A DNA stretch of 64,000 nucleotides, taken from Cyanobacteria bacterium SIG30. GTDB lineage: Bacteria; Cyanobacteriota; Vampirovibrionia; Gastranaerophilales; Gastranaerophilaceae. The position numbers were made by a program, and so were the translations under genes. The stretch covers positions 124,001-188,000 of the forward strand of contig SUTW01000002.1 in the NCBI GenBank assembly GCA_015152475.1. The letters are read 5' to 3'. How positions within the stretch are numbered: position 1 is the first letter of the stretch; each line of letters starts with the position of its first letter. Below the pieces are notes generated by a model. That model was not told where the DNA came from. It searched no databases and saw nothing but the letters and a program-made list of their open reading frames with translations. Below are positions 1 to 9,976 of this stretch, one piece after another.

Positions 1-998
<998 letters not shown>

Positions 999-1028
999 AA
1001 ATTAACTCGCAAAAAAAAATTATTTCAG

Positions 1029-1055
1029 GTTTTATCTAATCAGATAAGATAAAAC
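1029..1055. promoter_or_regulatory. 9-bp inverted repeat before the 1066 gene
   Basis: GTTTTATCT and AGATAAAAC form perfect 9-bp arms around a 9-base spacer that contains a smaller ATCT/AGAT palindrome. It ends just before the GAGGT ribosome binding site of the next gene. There is no trailing T-run, so it looks more like an operator or mRNA hairpin than an intrinsic terminator. The role is inferred only. Confidence 0.4.
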
Positions 1056-1065
1056 GAGGTAAATC

Positions 1066-2373
1066 ATGATAAGACCTATTGGAATTGGCAATATAAATAA
1101 TTTTAAAAAATATGCGACCAATATTACTTTTGCTGGTAAACCTGTTGAAATTGAAAAAAGGTCTTTACCTGATTATGATGATTGTTTATCTTACTGGGAA
1201 AAACTTAAGGAATCAAAGTATTTAGATACAAGAAGCGATAGTGAACATCCTGAATATCGTAATATCAGAATGCAAAATTATGGCTTCTTAAAAAGGATTG
1301 ATAAAATAACTCCAATGTTTATTTTCCCTCATGAAAAAGATTACAGACTTGATTTTAGTAAAAGATATTGCGCTGAAACAGGTTTTCCTTTTGTTAAATT
1401 ATCAACTGAAAAAATAAAATCAGAGTTCAAAAAAGTACTTAAAATATCTTCTTTAAATTTGAATAAAAAATATAATTGTAATAATTTTGACGTTTTGCTT
1501 GCGGGTTATAGTCCAATTTGTCCTGTAGGTTTAGGTTGTGCATACCCTGCCAGTGGTTTCAAGGGTGGCTATGTAATTTTAATTGGTGATTCTGGTTCAA
1601 AATTTGACGATTTAAAATCTAAAAAATATTCAAAAAGAGTAGATGAAGAATATGCTTGTATGGCATTTGAAGATGAGCTTTATGATAATGTTGACCAACA
1701 TATATTGAGCTTTAATCATAAAGGCGCTATTCCAAGAATTGTAACTTATCAATATTTTGTTGATAATCTTAAAATTTTAGATAAATATGCAGATGAATTA
1801 GTTAAAGAAAATGGTGCTAAATATTACGAATATATAAAAGAAAATGAATACGAAAATATAGGCAAATCTATAATATTTAACAAGGATATTGCAAAAAAAA
1901 TAGAAGAAAATAATTCAAAAATATCCAAAGAAGAGGCAGTTGATTTTGCTTATCTTGTTGAAACTGTAATTGAAAATCCTGCAATAAAAAGCTTGATGAA
2001 GGCAGATTTATCAGGCGATGTTATAAAAAAACCAAAACGTGAAAACCCAATTGTTGGTGGTTATACAAATGATGCTATTCTTGATATTGCAAAAAGATTA
2101 CAAGAATCTAATTTTGCAAAATTCTCAAATGTCACAAGACTTAAAAAAACATTTGAACAACTTCATGAAGAACAAGCTGCACAAGAATTGTTAAGAAGAA
2201 GAGAAATGCCAAGACAATTCCGCGAGGCTGAATCTAATTCAAAATTAGAAACTATTTCAAGAGTTATAATGTATTCGTCAAATGATCACAGAAACAAGGA
2301 CTCTGAATATTTTAGAGACCCGATAGACACAAGCAAAGAATTTGAAATTATCAAAAATGAATTAACTAAATAA
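1066..2373 (+). CDS. hypothetical protein with N-terminal FxGK motif
   Basis: I do not recognise a family for this 435-residue protein. The start has a GAGGT ribosome binding site five bases upstream. Residues 20-25 read ITFAGK, an F-x-G-K motif that recurs near the N-terminus of several unrelated proteins in this window. The rest is mixed charged sequence with no convincing membrane segment or standard signal peptide. The middle part (about residues 144-176) is richer in Gly, Pro and Cys and may be the core of a fold; the C-terminal third is Lys/Glu-rich and probably helical. It stands alone between ahcY and a separately promoted DUF1015 gene, so context gives no role. Confidence 0.75.
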   Translation: MIRPIGIGNINNFKKYATNITFAGKPVEIEKRSLPDYDDCLSYWEKLKESKYLDTRSDSEHPEYRNIRMQNYGFLKRIDKITPMFIFPHEKDYRLDFSKRYCAETGFPFVKLSTEKIKSEFKKVLKISSLNLNKKYNCNNFDVLLAGYSPICPVGLGCAYPASGFKGGYVILIGDSGSKFDDLKSKKYSKRVDEEYACMAFEDELYDNVDQHILSFNHKGAIPRIVTYQYFVDNLKILDKYADELVKENGAKYYEYIKENEYENIGKSIIFNKDIAKKIEENNSKISKEEAVDFAYLVETVIENPAIKSLMKADLSGDVIKKPKRENPIVGGYTNDAILDIAKRLQESNFAKFSNVTRLKKTFEQLHEEQAAQELLRRREMPRQFREAESNSKLETISRVIMYSSNDHRNKDSEYFRDPIDTSKEFEIIKNELTK

Positions 2374-2412
2374 ATTTCAATTTGTTTTTTGAAGTTCAAA
2401 ATAATTTTATAT

Positions 2413-2420
2413 GTTATAAT
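2413..2420 (+). promoter_or_regulatory. extended -10 promoter before the DUF1015 gene
   Basis: TGTTATAAT is a perfect -10 hexamer with the TG extension, 28 bases before the GTG start at 2449. A TTGAAG further upstream is spaced too widely (20 bases) to be an ideal -35, so recognition probably rests on the extended -10. Confidence 0.55.
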
Positions 2421-2448
2421 TTAGAAAAGTATTTAAAGGAGAGGTATC

Positions 2449-3723
2449 GTGGAAATTAAACCATTAAATGTTATTGTTTACAACCAAGACAAAGTAAATA
2501 TCGAAGATGTCGTTGCGCCACCTTATGATGTCATTGATTCAAATTATCAAAATGAATTATACGAAAGAAGCGATTACAATATAGTTCGTTTAATTTTGGC
2601 GAAAGGCGAGAATAGATACGAAGATGCTAAAAACGATTTTAATAAATGGCTTGAAGAAAAAGTTTTAACTCAACTTGATAAGCCTTGTATTTTATATATT
2701 GTTCAAAAATATACAACCGAAAAAGGCAAAAAGGTTGAAAGAAAAGGTTTTATTGCAAGAAATAAAATTGAAAAATTTGGCGAAGGAAAAATTTTCCCTC
2801 ATGAATTTACAATGGGCGGACCTAAGGCAGACAGATTAAAATTAGTTAGTGCCTGCAAAGCATTTTTTAGCCAAATATTTATGGTTTATTCAGATAGTAC
2901 AATGCTTATGGAAAATGATATAGGTAAAAAATTATCTGAAACAAAACCATTTATTGATGTTAAAGATGATAAAGATGTTCAAAATCTTGTTTGGGTTATT
3001 GATGATGAAAACGATATCAAGAGAATTCAGGATATGATGAATGATAAAACTCTTCTTATTGCAGATGGTCACCATAGATATGAAACATCAATGAATTATT
3101 CAAATGAGCATCCAGAAAATGAAGAAGCCAAATATGTTATGAGTTATTTTACAAACTTGGATGATGAAAACCTTATTGTTTATCCGACTCACAGAATCAT
3201 AACAAGACAAATTGAACCTTACGTTTTGCTTGAAAGTGTTAAAAAACATTATGATATTGAAGAATTTATCTTTGATAGCTACACAAAAGAAAAAGTAAAA
3301 GAAGACTTTTTGGCAAAAATTGAGGAAGAAAATCAAAAACAAATCACAATGGGCTTGTATATGAAAAATGTAAACAAGTTTTATGTTTTAAAATTAAAGC
3401 CTGAGGCACAAAATTTAGTTGAAGCGCCAGAAGTTCTTAAAAAACTTGATTTGACAGTGTTGCATGAATTAATAATCACAAAAGAATTAGGTTATACAAA
3501 AGAAGAACAAATGGCTCAAGATGGCATCAAATACATTAAACAAGAAGCTGAAGCATTTGATATGATTGATTTAGGAAAAGCTGAGGCATCATTCATTATG
3601 GCTTATCCAAAAATGCAAGATATCAGAGATATTTCTTCTGCTGGATATAAGATGCCACAAAAATCAACTTATTTTTATCCTAAATTATTAAGTGGACTTG
3701 CAATAAATCCTTTATGGAAGTAG
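2449..3723 (+). CDS. DUF1015 family protein
   Basis: This 424-residue protein matches the DUF1015 family (HTH-like conserved bacterial protein of unknown biochemistry). The typical N-terminal APPYDVID block is present near residue 24, as is the hallmark ADGHHRYET at residues 205-213. The GTG start is supported by AAAGGAGAGG seven bases upstream and by an extended -10 promoter. The next gene, a glycogen-type debranching enzyme, follows after only nine bases, so the two are probably co-transcribed. The family has often been noted near serine or sugar metabolism genes, but no function is assigned here. Cytoplasmic; no membrane segment is seen. Confidence 0.85.
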   Translation: MEIKPLNVIVYNQDKVNIEDVVAPPYDVIDSNYQNELYERSDYNIVRLILAKGENRYEDAKNDFNKWLEEKVLTQLDKPCILYIVQKYTTEKGKKVERKGFIARNKIEKFGEGKIFPHEFTMGGPKADRLKLVSACKAFFSQIFMVYSDSTMLMENDIGKKLSETKPFIDVKDDKDVQNLVWVIDDENDIKRIQDMMNDKTLLIADGHHRYETSMNYSNEHPENEEAKYVMSYFTNLDDENLIVYPTHRIITRQIEPYVLLESVKKHYDIEEFIFDSYTKEKVKEDFLAKIEEENQKQITMGLYMKNVNKFYVLKLKPEAQNLVEAPEVLKKLDLTVLHELIITKELGYTKEEQMAQDGIKYIKQEAEAFDMIDLGKAEASFIMAYPKMQDIRDISSAGYKMPQKSTYFYPKLLSGLAINPLWK

Positions 3724-3732
3724 AGGTATAAA

Positions 3733-5835
3733 TTGCAGGATAAAATTCTTACAGCTAATAAGACAAAATTTGGCGCAAGTTACAATGAAGAAACTAAAAG
3801 TATAGATTTTAGATTATTTTCTTTGAACGCGCAAAATGTTGTTTTGTGCATCTTTGAAAAACCTGAAGGTGAAGATGCTGTTATGAATTTTGAAATGACT
3901 AAAAAAGAAAATGGCGTTTGGGAAACTTCGGTCAAAGTTTATGTCCTTGGTAATCTTAAACGCCCATTTTATTATGGTTATAGATTGTTTGGTCCTAATT
4001 GGGTTAAAAAAGATGATTTTGAACCTGGTTCTTCTTCTGGCTTTAGGGCATTTGTAGATGAAAATAACAATCGTTTTAATCCAAACAAAATTGCTTATGA
4101 CCCATATTCTCTTGAAATTAGTCATTTGCCTTCTAAAAACAAAGGTGCAAGAGTTAATCTCGAAAATTATACGGAAGATAACCAACAATATGCACCTAAA
4201 AGCGTTTTTTTCTTGAATGAAAATATAGAAATTCCAAAAGTTACTCCATACCGAGCTTTTAAAGATGAAATAATTGGCGAAGTTCATCTCAAGGATTTAA
4301 CTGCTTTATCTGATTTTGAAGAAAAAGGTACTTATGCTGGTGCTTCAAAAATGGCAAGAAAATTAAAAGAAATGGGGCTTACAACAATTGAATTTTTGCC
4401 ACTTACTGAATTTGATGACGAGAATAATCATTGGGGTTATATGCCACTTTCTTATTTTGCACTTGCAAAAAAATATTCTTACTCAAAAGAAGCAGGAAGT
4501 GCCCTTTGGGAATTTAGAAACTTAGTAAAAATTTTCCATGAAAATGGGTTAAAAGTTTGTCTCGATATGGTTTATAATCATACTGGTGAAGCAAAAATTT
4601 ATGATAATGATGTAAATGATGCCAATCTTTTAAGTTATGCCCTTATTGATAATGCAACATATTATAAGCAAACGCCAAATAATTATTATACTTGTTATTC
4701 TTGTTGTAACAACGATTTTAATATTGCAAATAAGCCAGTGCAAGATTTAATCATTGATTCTCTTGAATTTTGGGCAAAACAAGGAGTTGATGCTTTCAGA
4801 TTTGATCTTGCCGCTGCTTTAATGGATAAAGATAGTGGTGTAGCTGTTAATTATGATAAATATGATGGTTTTGTGGTTCATATTAAAGATGAACTTGAAA
4901 GAAGGGGTGTAAAAGTTTTAAGTCCAACGGAATTGGGCGATGGTATTACCTTAATTGCTGAACCCTGGTCTTGTAGTGGTTCTAATTGTTATCAATTGGG
5001 CAATTTTCCACCTTATTGGTGTGAATGGAATGATGTTGCAAGAAACACATTAAGAGCCAATACCATTTCACCTCAAACAACTGATCCTCTTGGACTTAGA
5101 AATTTAATTGAGGGTGCTCCATTTTGTTTTGGCGACAATTTAAAATCAATAAATTATATTGCATCTCATGATGGTTTTACTTTGAATGATTTGAATTCTT
5201 ATGATAAGAAAAACCAAACAACAAATGGCGGTTCTGATTGGGAATTGTGTTCAAGTTATTTAGGCGATAGCGAAAAACAAGAAAAAGCAATGAAAAAACA
5301 ACTCGCGCTATTACTTCTTTCAAAAGGTATCCCAATGTTGCAAGTTGGCGATTTTATTGCCCATAGTAAGCTTGGTAATAATAATAGCTATGATTTAGAT
5401 AACAGAATAAATTATTTAAATTTTTTAAATACAGCAAACAAACAAACTCGTGCCGGTCGCATTTATGATTTTTTAACTTCTATGATTAAATTCAGAAAAG
5501 CGCATAAAGTTTTATCTGATGAGAATTATAATCATATGATTGATTATTATGGCCCAAATGCATTTGTTGTACCAAATGATAATTTAAATTATTGGCAAAA
5601 CACTAATGCTGATTATTTTTCATTTAAAACAAATGGAGACGATGTTATTTTTTGTGCAGTTTCAAAAGCAAAATATTCTCTTGAAGTAAAATTACCAGCA
5701 AATAATTCAAATAAAAAATGGTTCCAAGTTCTTGACATATCAAAAGACAATGCTTTTGATATCGATGGTATAGAATATAATAAGGAAAATTTTATTTTAG
5801 AACCAGATTCTTTATGTTTGTTTGTTGAAAAATAG
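3733..5835 (+). CDS. GH13 glycogen debranching enzyme / isoamylase-type
   Basis: This 700-residue alpha-amylase superfamily enzyme is of the GlgX/isoamylase/pullulanase type and would cleave alpha-1,6 branches of glycogen. An N-terminal CBM48-like beta domain (about 1-130) precedes the barrel. All four GH13 blocks are visible: DMVYNHTGE near residue 277, DAFRFDLA near 355 (nucleophile Asp), LIAEPWS near 408 (acid Glu) and ASHDGFTLND near 477. The start is TTG, chosen because AGAGGT lies six bases upstream and the CBM48 region begins immediately. It follows the DUF1015 gene by nine bases, so an operon is likely, and it converges on xerD with only three bases between stops. GlgX versus pullulanase specificity cannot be settled from sequence alone. 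Confidence 0.88.
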   Translation: MQDKILTANKTKFGASYNEETKSIDFRLFSLNAQNVVLCIFEKPEGEDAVMNFEMTKKENGVWETSVKVYVLGNLKRPFYYGYRLFGPNWVKKDDFEPGSSSGFRAFVDENNNRFNPNKIAYDPYSLEISHLPSKNKGARVNLENYTEDNQQYAPKSVFFLNENIEIPKVTPYRAFKDEIIGEVHLKDLTALSDFEEKGTYAGASKMARKLKEMGLTTIEFLPLTEFDDENNHWGYMPLSYFALAKKYSYSKEAGSALWEFRNLVKIFHENGLKVCLDMVYNHTGEAKIYDNDVNDANLLSYALIDNATYYKQTPNNYYTCYSCCNNDFNIANKPVQDLIIDSLEFWAKQGVDAFRFDLAAALMDKDSGVAVNYDKYDGFVVHIKDELERRGVKVLSPTELGDGITLIAEPWSCSGSNCYQLGNFPPYWCEWNDVARNTLRANTISPQTTDPLGLRNLIEGAPFCFGDNLKSINYIASHDGFTLNDLNSYDKKNQTTNGGSDWELCSSYLGDSEKQEKAMKKQLALLLLSKGIPMLQVGDFIAHSKLGNNNSYDLDNRINYLNFLNTANKQTRAGRIYDFLTSMIKFRKAHKVLSDENYNHMIDYYGPNAFVVPNDNLNYWQNTNADYFSFKTNGDDVIFCAVSKAKYSLEVKLPANNSNKKWFQVLDISKDNAFDIDGIEYNKENFILEPDSLCLFVEK

Positions 5836-5838
5836 TTC

Positions 5839-6714
5839 TTATCCATTTATGCTATGGTAAACTTCTTTTAGACGTTTTTTACTTATATGTGTATATAGTT
5901 GAGTTGTTTCAATATTTGTATGCCCTAATAATTCCTGAACAATACGCAAATCGGCACCATTTTCAAGCAAATGTGTTGCAAAAGAATGTCTTATTGTGTG
6001 TGGTGAAATTTCTTTATTGATATGCTTTCCTTGTTCTTTTATAAAATTGTATACATATTGGCGTGAAATTGCGCCTCCGTGTTGATTTAAAAAAACTTTT
6101 TCCTTGTTTAGATATTTTGGATTTAAAATTTTAATTTTATTTTCTCTTTCCTGAAGGTATAATTTTATTGCATTTTTTGCCTTTTTGCCAAGCGGAATTA
6201 TTCTTTCTTTTGAACCTTTTCCGATTGTTCTGACGGTATTTTCTTTTAAATCGATATCTATCATATTTAAATTTACAAGTTCACTTACTCTAAGGCCTGT
6301 TGCATAAAGCAGTTCAAAAATAGCTCTTTCTTCGCTATTCATTTTATTTGTCAAAATTTTTTCTATTTCTTCAACACTGATGACCTTGGGCAATCTTTTT
6401 GGAATTTTTGGGGTTGATGCGTTTATTGAAGGATTGTTTTTTATTTCTCTTCTTGTGTTTAGAAATCTAAAAAAACCTTTGATTGATGCGATTTTTCTTA
6501 CAATACTGCTTGGTTTGATATTGTTGTATGATAAATATTTTGTAAAATCACTAATATTTTCTCTATTTATATTAATGGCATTTGTAATGTTTGATTTTTG
6601 AATAAAATCAATAAAAGCTTCAATATCCTTTTTGTAAGCAATAATTGTATTATTGCTTAAATTCTTTTCATATTTCAAAAAATCCACATACTCTTTTAGT
6701 TGCTCATCTATCAT
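5839..6714 (-). CDS. xerD: tyrosine recombinase XerC/XerD
   Basis: A 291-residue tyrosine recombinase of the length expected for chromosome-dimer resolution at dif. It has an N-terminal SAM-like core-binding domain (about 1-90) and a catalytic domain with every active-site residue visible: R142, K166, H239, R242, H265 and nucleophile Y274. The ELLGHTNIETTQLYTH block is typical of XerC/XerD. It stands next to ftsZ rather than beside tRNA or phage genes, which favours a housekeeping Xer over an integrase. There is no Shine-Dalgarno; instead TGATAAAAT lies with its -10 exactly six bases before the ATG, so the mRNA is probably leaderless. XerC versus XerD cannot be told apart with certainty. Confidence 0.88.
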   Translation of the reverse strand: MIDEQLKEYVDFLKYEKNLSNNTIIAYKKDIEAFIDFIQKSNITNAININRENISDFTKYLSYNNIKPSSIVRKIASIKGFFRFLNTRREIKNNPSINASTPKIPKRLPKVISVEEIEKILTNKMNSEERAIFELLYATGLRVSELVNLNMIDIDLKENTVRTIGKGSKERIIPLGKKAKNAIKLYLQERENKIKILNPKYLNKEKVFLNQHGGAISRQYVYNFIKEQGKHINKEISPHTIRHSFATHLLENGADLRIVQELLGHTNIETTQLYTHISKKRLKEVYHSING

Positions 6715-6720
6715 ATTTTT

Positions 6721-6729
6721 ATTTTATCA
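6721..6729 (-). promoter_or_regulatory. extended -10 promoter, leaderless xerD
   Basis: Read on the minus strand this is TGA followed by TAAAAT, then six bases, then the xerD ATG. Transcription starting seven bases after the -10 would begin on the start codon. No purine-rich ribosome binding site is present. Confidence 0.55.
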
Positions 6730-6765
6730 GTTTTTTTGTATCTTGCAAAATAAAAGTTATTTTCA

Positions 6766-6799
6766 AAAAAAAAATCGAGGTATTAACCTCGATTTTTTT
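6766..6799 (-). terminator. intrinsic terminator after ftsZ
   Basis: ATCGAGG / CCTCGAT stem with a six-base loop, flanked by A-run and T-run, so it can work in both directions. It sits just after the ftsZ stop on the minus strand and separates ftsZ from xerD. Confidence 0.85.
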
Positions 6800-6818
6800 A
6801 TATATTATATTTTTTAAC

Positions 6819-8033
6819 TTATCTTCTTGGATTTGGATTTAAGAATTCAGGTATATCCAAGAAGCCGCCACTTGTTTCATTTTGACGAGGTGCTTCATAT
6901 GTAGATGTTGTCAAATTGTCAAATGCTTGATTTGTTGTATTTGTTTGAACTGTATTTGCACCAAAACCTCCTTTAGTAAAGAAGTCTGTTACATTCAATT
7001 TGCTTTCATCTTTAATTTTGATTTCGCCATTTCTTAATTGGAAACCAGTTGCGATAACTGTAATTTGAATTTCGCCTTGAATTCTGTCATCAAGTGCAGT
7101 ACCAAATATAACTTCTGCATCATCAGCAACTGCATCATGGATAACGCTTGCAGCTTCATTAACTTCTGATAATGTTAAATCTGAGCCACCAGTTACGTTC
7201 ATGATAACACCAGTTGCGCCATTAATTGATGTTTCAAGAAGTTTAGAGTTAATTGCAAGTCTTGCAGCTTCCATTGCTCTGCCTTCACCTGATGCACGTC
7301 CGATACCCATTAGGGCAGAACCAGATGAAGCCATAACTGCTTTAACGTCTGCAAAGTCAACGTTAATCATACCAGGAACCGTGATGATATCAGAGATACC
7401 TTGAACACCACATAATAGAACTTCGTCTACTACGATAAATGCATCGCGCATTGTAGTTCTGCGTTCAACAACTTCCATAAGTTTGTCATTTGGAATAACA
7501 ATAAGTGCGTCAACGTTTTCTTTTAATCTTTCTAAACCTTGAAGAGCTTGGTTTAATCTTCTTTTGCCTTCAAAACCGAATGGTTTTGTTACAACGGCAA
7601 CGGTTAAAGCACCTAATTCTTTAGCAATTTTTGCAACAACCGGAGCAGCACCTGTACCAGTACCACCGCCCATACCAGCAGTTACAAAAACCATATCAGC
7701 ACCTTCAAGTGCTATCATTAAATCTTCTTTTGATTCTTCAGCTGCTTTTTCACCAACTGATGGGTTGCCACCAGCACCTAAACCGTTAGTTAATTTAGCG
7801 CCTAATTGAATTTTTTTAGTAGCAGATGACATTTCAAGAACTTGAGCATCTGTGTTCATTGCCCAAAATTCTACGCCGCCTAAACCTGCTTTTATCATTC
7901 TGTTAACAGCGTTTCCGCCACCGCCACCAACACCTACTACTTTAATGTTAGCTTTTGAAGCGTATCTTTGATTGCTGTATTCATTGTTGCTATTTGGGTT
8001 TTTATCAAAACCATCTAATCTGAACTTTTCCAC
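6819..8033 (-). CDS. ftsZ: cell division protein FtsZ
   Basis: Tubulin-like GTPase that polymerises into the Z ring at midcell. The 404 residues show the usual parts: a variable 28-residue N-tail, the [13 protein letters not shown] nucleotide loop at about 34-46, the tubulin signature [13 protein letters not shown] at about 119-131, the T7 synergy loop [11 protein letters not shown], a short linker, and a C-terminal tail ending [12 protein letters not shown] that resembles the FtsA/ZipA-binding peptide. The start is GTG with GAGGG about eleven bases upstream and a TATAAT just before that. It is monocistronic here, with its own terminator, and no ftsA or mur genes sit beside it. Confidence 0.97.
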   Translation of the reverse strand: MEKFRLDGFDKNPNSNNEYSNQRYASKANIKVVGVGGGGGNAVNRMIKAGLGGVEFWAMNTDAQVLEMSSATKKIQLGAKLTNGLGAGGNPSVGEKAAEESKEDLMIALEGADMVFVTAGMGGGTGTGAAPVVAKIAKELGALTVAVVTKPFGFEGKRRLNQALQGLERLKENVDALIVIPNDKLMEVVERRTTMRDAFIVVDEVLLCGVQGISDIITVPGMINVDFADVKAVMASSGSALMGIGRASGEGRAMEAARLAINSKLLETSINGATGVIMNVTGGSDLTLSEVNEAASVIHDAVADDAEVIFGTALDDRIQGEIQITVIATGFQLRNGEIKIKDESKLNVTDFFTKGGFGANTVQTNTTNQAFDNLTTSTYEAPRQNETSGGFLDIPEFLNPNPRR

Positions 8034-8175
8034 TTAGTTTAGCCCTCATTATATTACGTTATTTAGAGTATATTTGAAAAAAAACACAATGTAAAGTGCT
8101 TTTAATTAAATTATGCGATAAAACTTAACTAAACTCAAATATTCTTTACACAACTTAATGTTTAAAAAATAAAGA

Positions 8176-9054
8176 CTATACCCATTCGTGCGAGAACGCT
8201 TTTTTGCCGTGTTTTACACATATCGCGCATTTTTCTGTATCAAGACAAATTTTATCTGTAAAATCTTCGATTGAATTACCTACTCTTGACCTAAAATCAT
8301 TACATAAAACAGGGCAAGCAAAAACTCCTCTTGAACTTATTATTCTTGAATTTGAACAATCGAATGTTTTTGCTTTTTTGGTTTCTTTTTCTAAATTAAT
8401 ACATTCTTCAATATTTATTTTGGTAAAATCAGGCAGAATTTTTAGGTTTATTTCTTCAAAATCAAAACCAATTTTGTTGAATATTTCTCTAAAATTATTA
8501 AAAATTTCTTTGTGGCTGATGTTGTTTGAATTCACATATGCAATTATTGGGTTAAATTCATATTTTAACAAAGAATTTATCGCAAGCATTGTTCGCCTAA
8601 AATTTCCATAACCTCTTATTTCATCATTTTCTTTTTCTTGCCAATTTCCCATACTTATTACAAAAATGCTTTCAAAATTACTTTCGTCATCTATTTTTCT
8701 TAGAAATCTGGCCTTCTTTTCATTTATAAAAGTTCCATTTGTCATAATGGTTGTATTTGCGCATTTTAGACACATTCTGAGTATTGTATTAAAGTCAGGG
8801 TGCATCATTGGTTCACCACCTGTTAAATAAATTGCTTTAATATCTTTTTTTCTTGTTTCTATTAATGATGATTTAATTTTATCGACTTTTAAATAATCCT
8901 TAACTTCCTTAAAAGAGGTTCTTTTTATATAGCAGTTTTTACATTTTAAATTGCAGTTTTCATGTGTTAACTCAAAGAATAAATTATCTAATTTTTCAAG
9001 TGTGACGCTTGGTGCATACATAAAATTATCTTTTTTAATTTCTAAATTTTGCAT
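8176..9054 (-). CDS. radical SAM protein with C-terminal cysteine cluster
   Basis: A 292-residue radical SAM enzyme. The [4Fe-4S]/SAM motif is C34-x3-C38-x2-C41, followed by LTGGEPMMHPDF, the usual GGE block that binds the SAM methionine. The C-terminal 60 residues hold six cysteines (FDCS, FACPVLC, KICLDTEKCAIC) like a short SPASM or twitch domain carrying a second cluster. This arrangement is common in peptide- or protein-modifying radical SAM enzymes, but no precursor peptide gene is visible nearby, so the substrate is unknown. The start has a strong GAAGGAG site. It lies upstream of ftsZ on the same strand with a 143-base gap and is probably independently regulated. Confidence 0.85.
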   Translation of the reverse strand: MQNLEIKKDNFMYAPSVTLEKLDNLFFELTHENCNLKCKNCYIKRTSFKEVKDYLKVDKIKSSLIETRKKDIKAIYLTGGEPMMHPDFNTILRMCLKCANTTIMTNGTFINEKKARFLRKIDDESNFESIFVISMGNWQEKENDEIRGYGNFRRTMLAINSLLKYEFNPIIAYVNSNNISHKEIFNNFREIFNKIGFDFEEINLKILPDFTKINIEECINLEKETKKAKTFDCSNSRIISSRGVFACPVLCNDFRSRVGNSIEDFTDKICLDTEKCAICVKHGKKAFSHEWV

Positions 9055-9149
9055 TTTTTTCTCCTTCTTGTAATATTTTTTTATTTTCTTTGTTGAAGGA
9101 AATATAAGAATTAACTTACTGGGTATTTTTTATTTTTTTTATTGTTATG

Positions 9150-9179
9150 TTGGGCTAATTCTTATAATTATGTTATAAT
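9150..9179 (+). promoter_or_regulatory. promoter of dapB-asd-dapA
   Basis: Weak -35 TTGGGC, 18-base spacer, then TGTTATAAT (extended -10). The predicted start is about 17 bases before the dapB ribosome binding site AAGGAG. Confidence 0.6.
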
Positions 9180-9202
9180 TATTGCATTATAAGGAGACAA
9201 GC

Positions 9203-9976
9203 ATGATAAAAGTCGGCGTTGTAGGGGCTCTTGGTAAAATGGGTACCGAGGTTTGCAAGGCGGTAATTGAAGATAAGGATACAGAACTTGTTTTTGCTGT
9301 TGATAAATTTCAAGAAGGTAAGGCTGTAACTGAAAATGTAGTTATAAAATCTGATTTAAAAGCAGAAATTATTGAAAAGAAACCAGATATTGTTGTTGAT
9401 TTTACTCAACCATCAACAATTTTTGAAAATATAAATACATATTTGGATTTAGGTGTAAAATCCGTTATTGGCACAACTGGTCTTACTGCCGAACAAATTA
9501 AGGCTATTGAAGAAAAATCTAACCAATTGGGCGTTGGTTGTTTTATTGCTCCTAATTTTACAGTAGGCGCAGTTTTAATGATGATGTTTGCTCAAACTGC
9601 ATCAAAATATTTTGATAATGCTGAAATTCTTGAATTCCATCATAATCAAAAGAAAGATGCGCCATCTGGTACTGCAATTAAAACAGCTGAACTTATGAGT
9701 CAAAATAATATAAATCTTGCTCAGGGAAATTGCGAAGAAGTTGAAACTATAAAAGGTTCAAGAGGTGGCAAGGCAGATTCAAATATTCAAATTCATTCAA
9801 TTAGAATGCCTGGTTTTATGGCATCTCAAGAAGTTTTATTTGGAGCACCTGGACAAATTTTAAAAATTAGACATGATAGTGTTGATAGAAAATGCTACAT
9901 GTCCGGCGTTTTATTAGCTGTTAAATATTTAAATGATAACAACAAATTTACATATGGATTGGAGAATATACTATGA
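9203..9976 (+). CDS. dapB: 4-hydroxy-tetrahydrodipicolinate reductase
   Basis: Second dedicated step of lysine/diaminopimelate synthesis: NAD(P)H reduction of the DapA product. The 257-residue protein opens with the Rossmann motif VGVVGALGKMG and contains the substrate-binding block EFHHNQKKDAPSGTA near residues 144-158, with the conserved His-His, Lys and SGTA. I place the start at the ATG at 9203 because AAGGAG lies six bases upstream; an upstream in-frame TTG at 9182 would put that site inside the gene. Its last four bases overlap the asd start (ATGA), showing translational coupling in a dapB-asd-dapA operon. Confidence 0.95.
   Translation: MIKVGVVGALGKMGTEVCKAVIEDKDTELVFAVDKFQEGKAVTENVVIKSDLKAEIIEKKPDIVVDFTQPSTIFENINTYLDLGVKSVIGTTGLTAEQIKAIEEKSNQLGVGCFIAPNFTVGAVLMMMFAQTASKYFDNAEILEFHHNQKKDAPSGTAIKTAELMSQNNINLAQGNCEEVETIKGSRGGKADSNIQIHSIRMPGFMASQEVLFGAPGQILKIRHDSVDRKCYMSGVLLAVKYLNDNNKFTYGLENIL

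Noticed and set aside
3814-4287. Long minus-strand open frames inside glgX-like and other genes
   Set aside because: These mirror the codon bias of the real plus-strand genes and show hydrophobic junk-like sequence without starts or family motifs.
5839-6714. Phage or island integrase
   Set aside because: No att-like repeats or cargo are present; length and neighbourhood (ftsZ) fit chromosomal Xer recombination.
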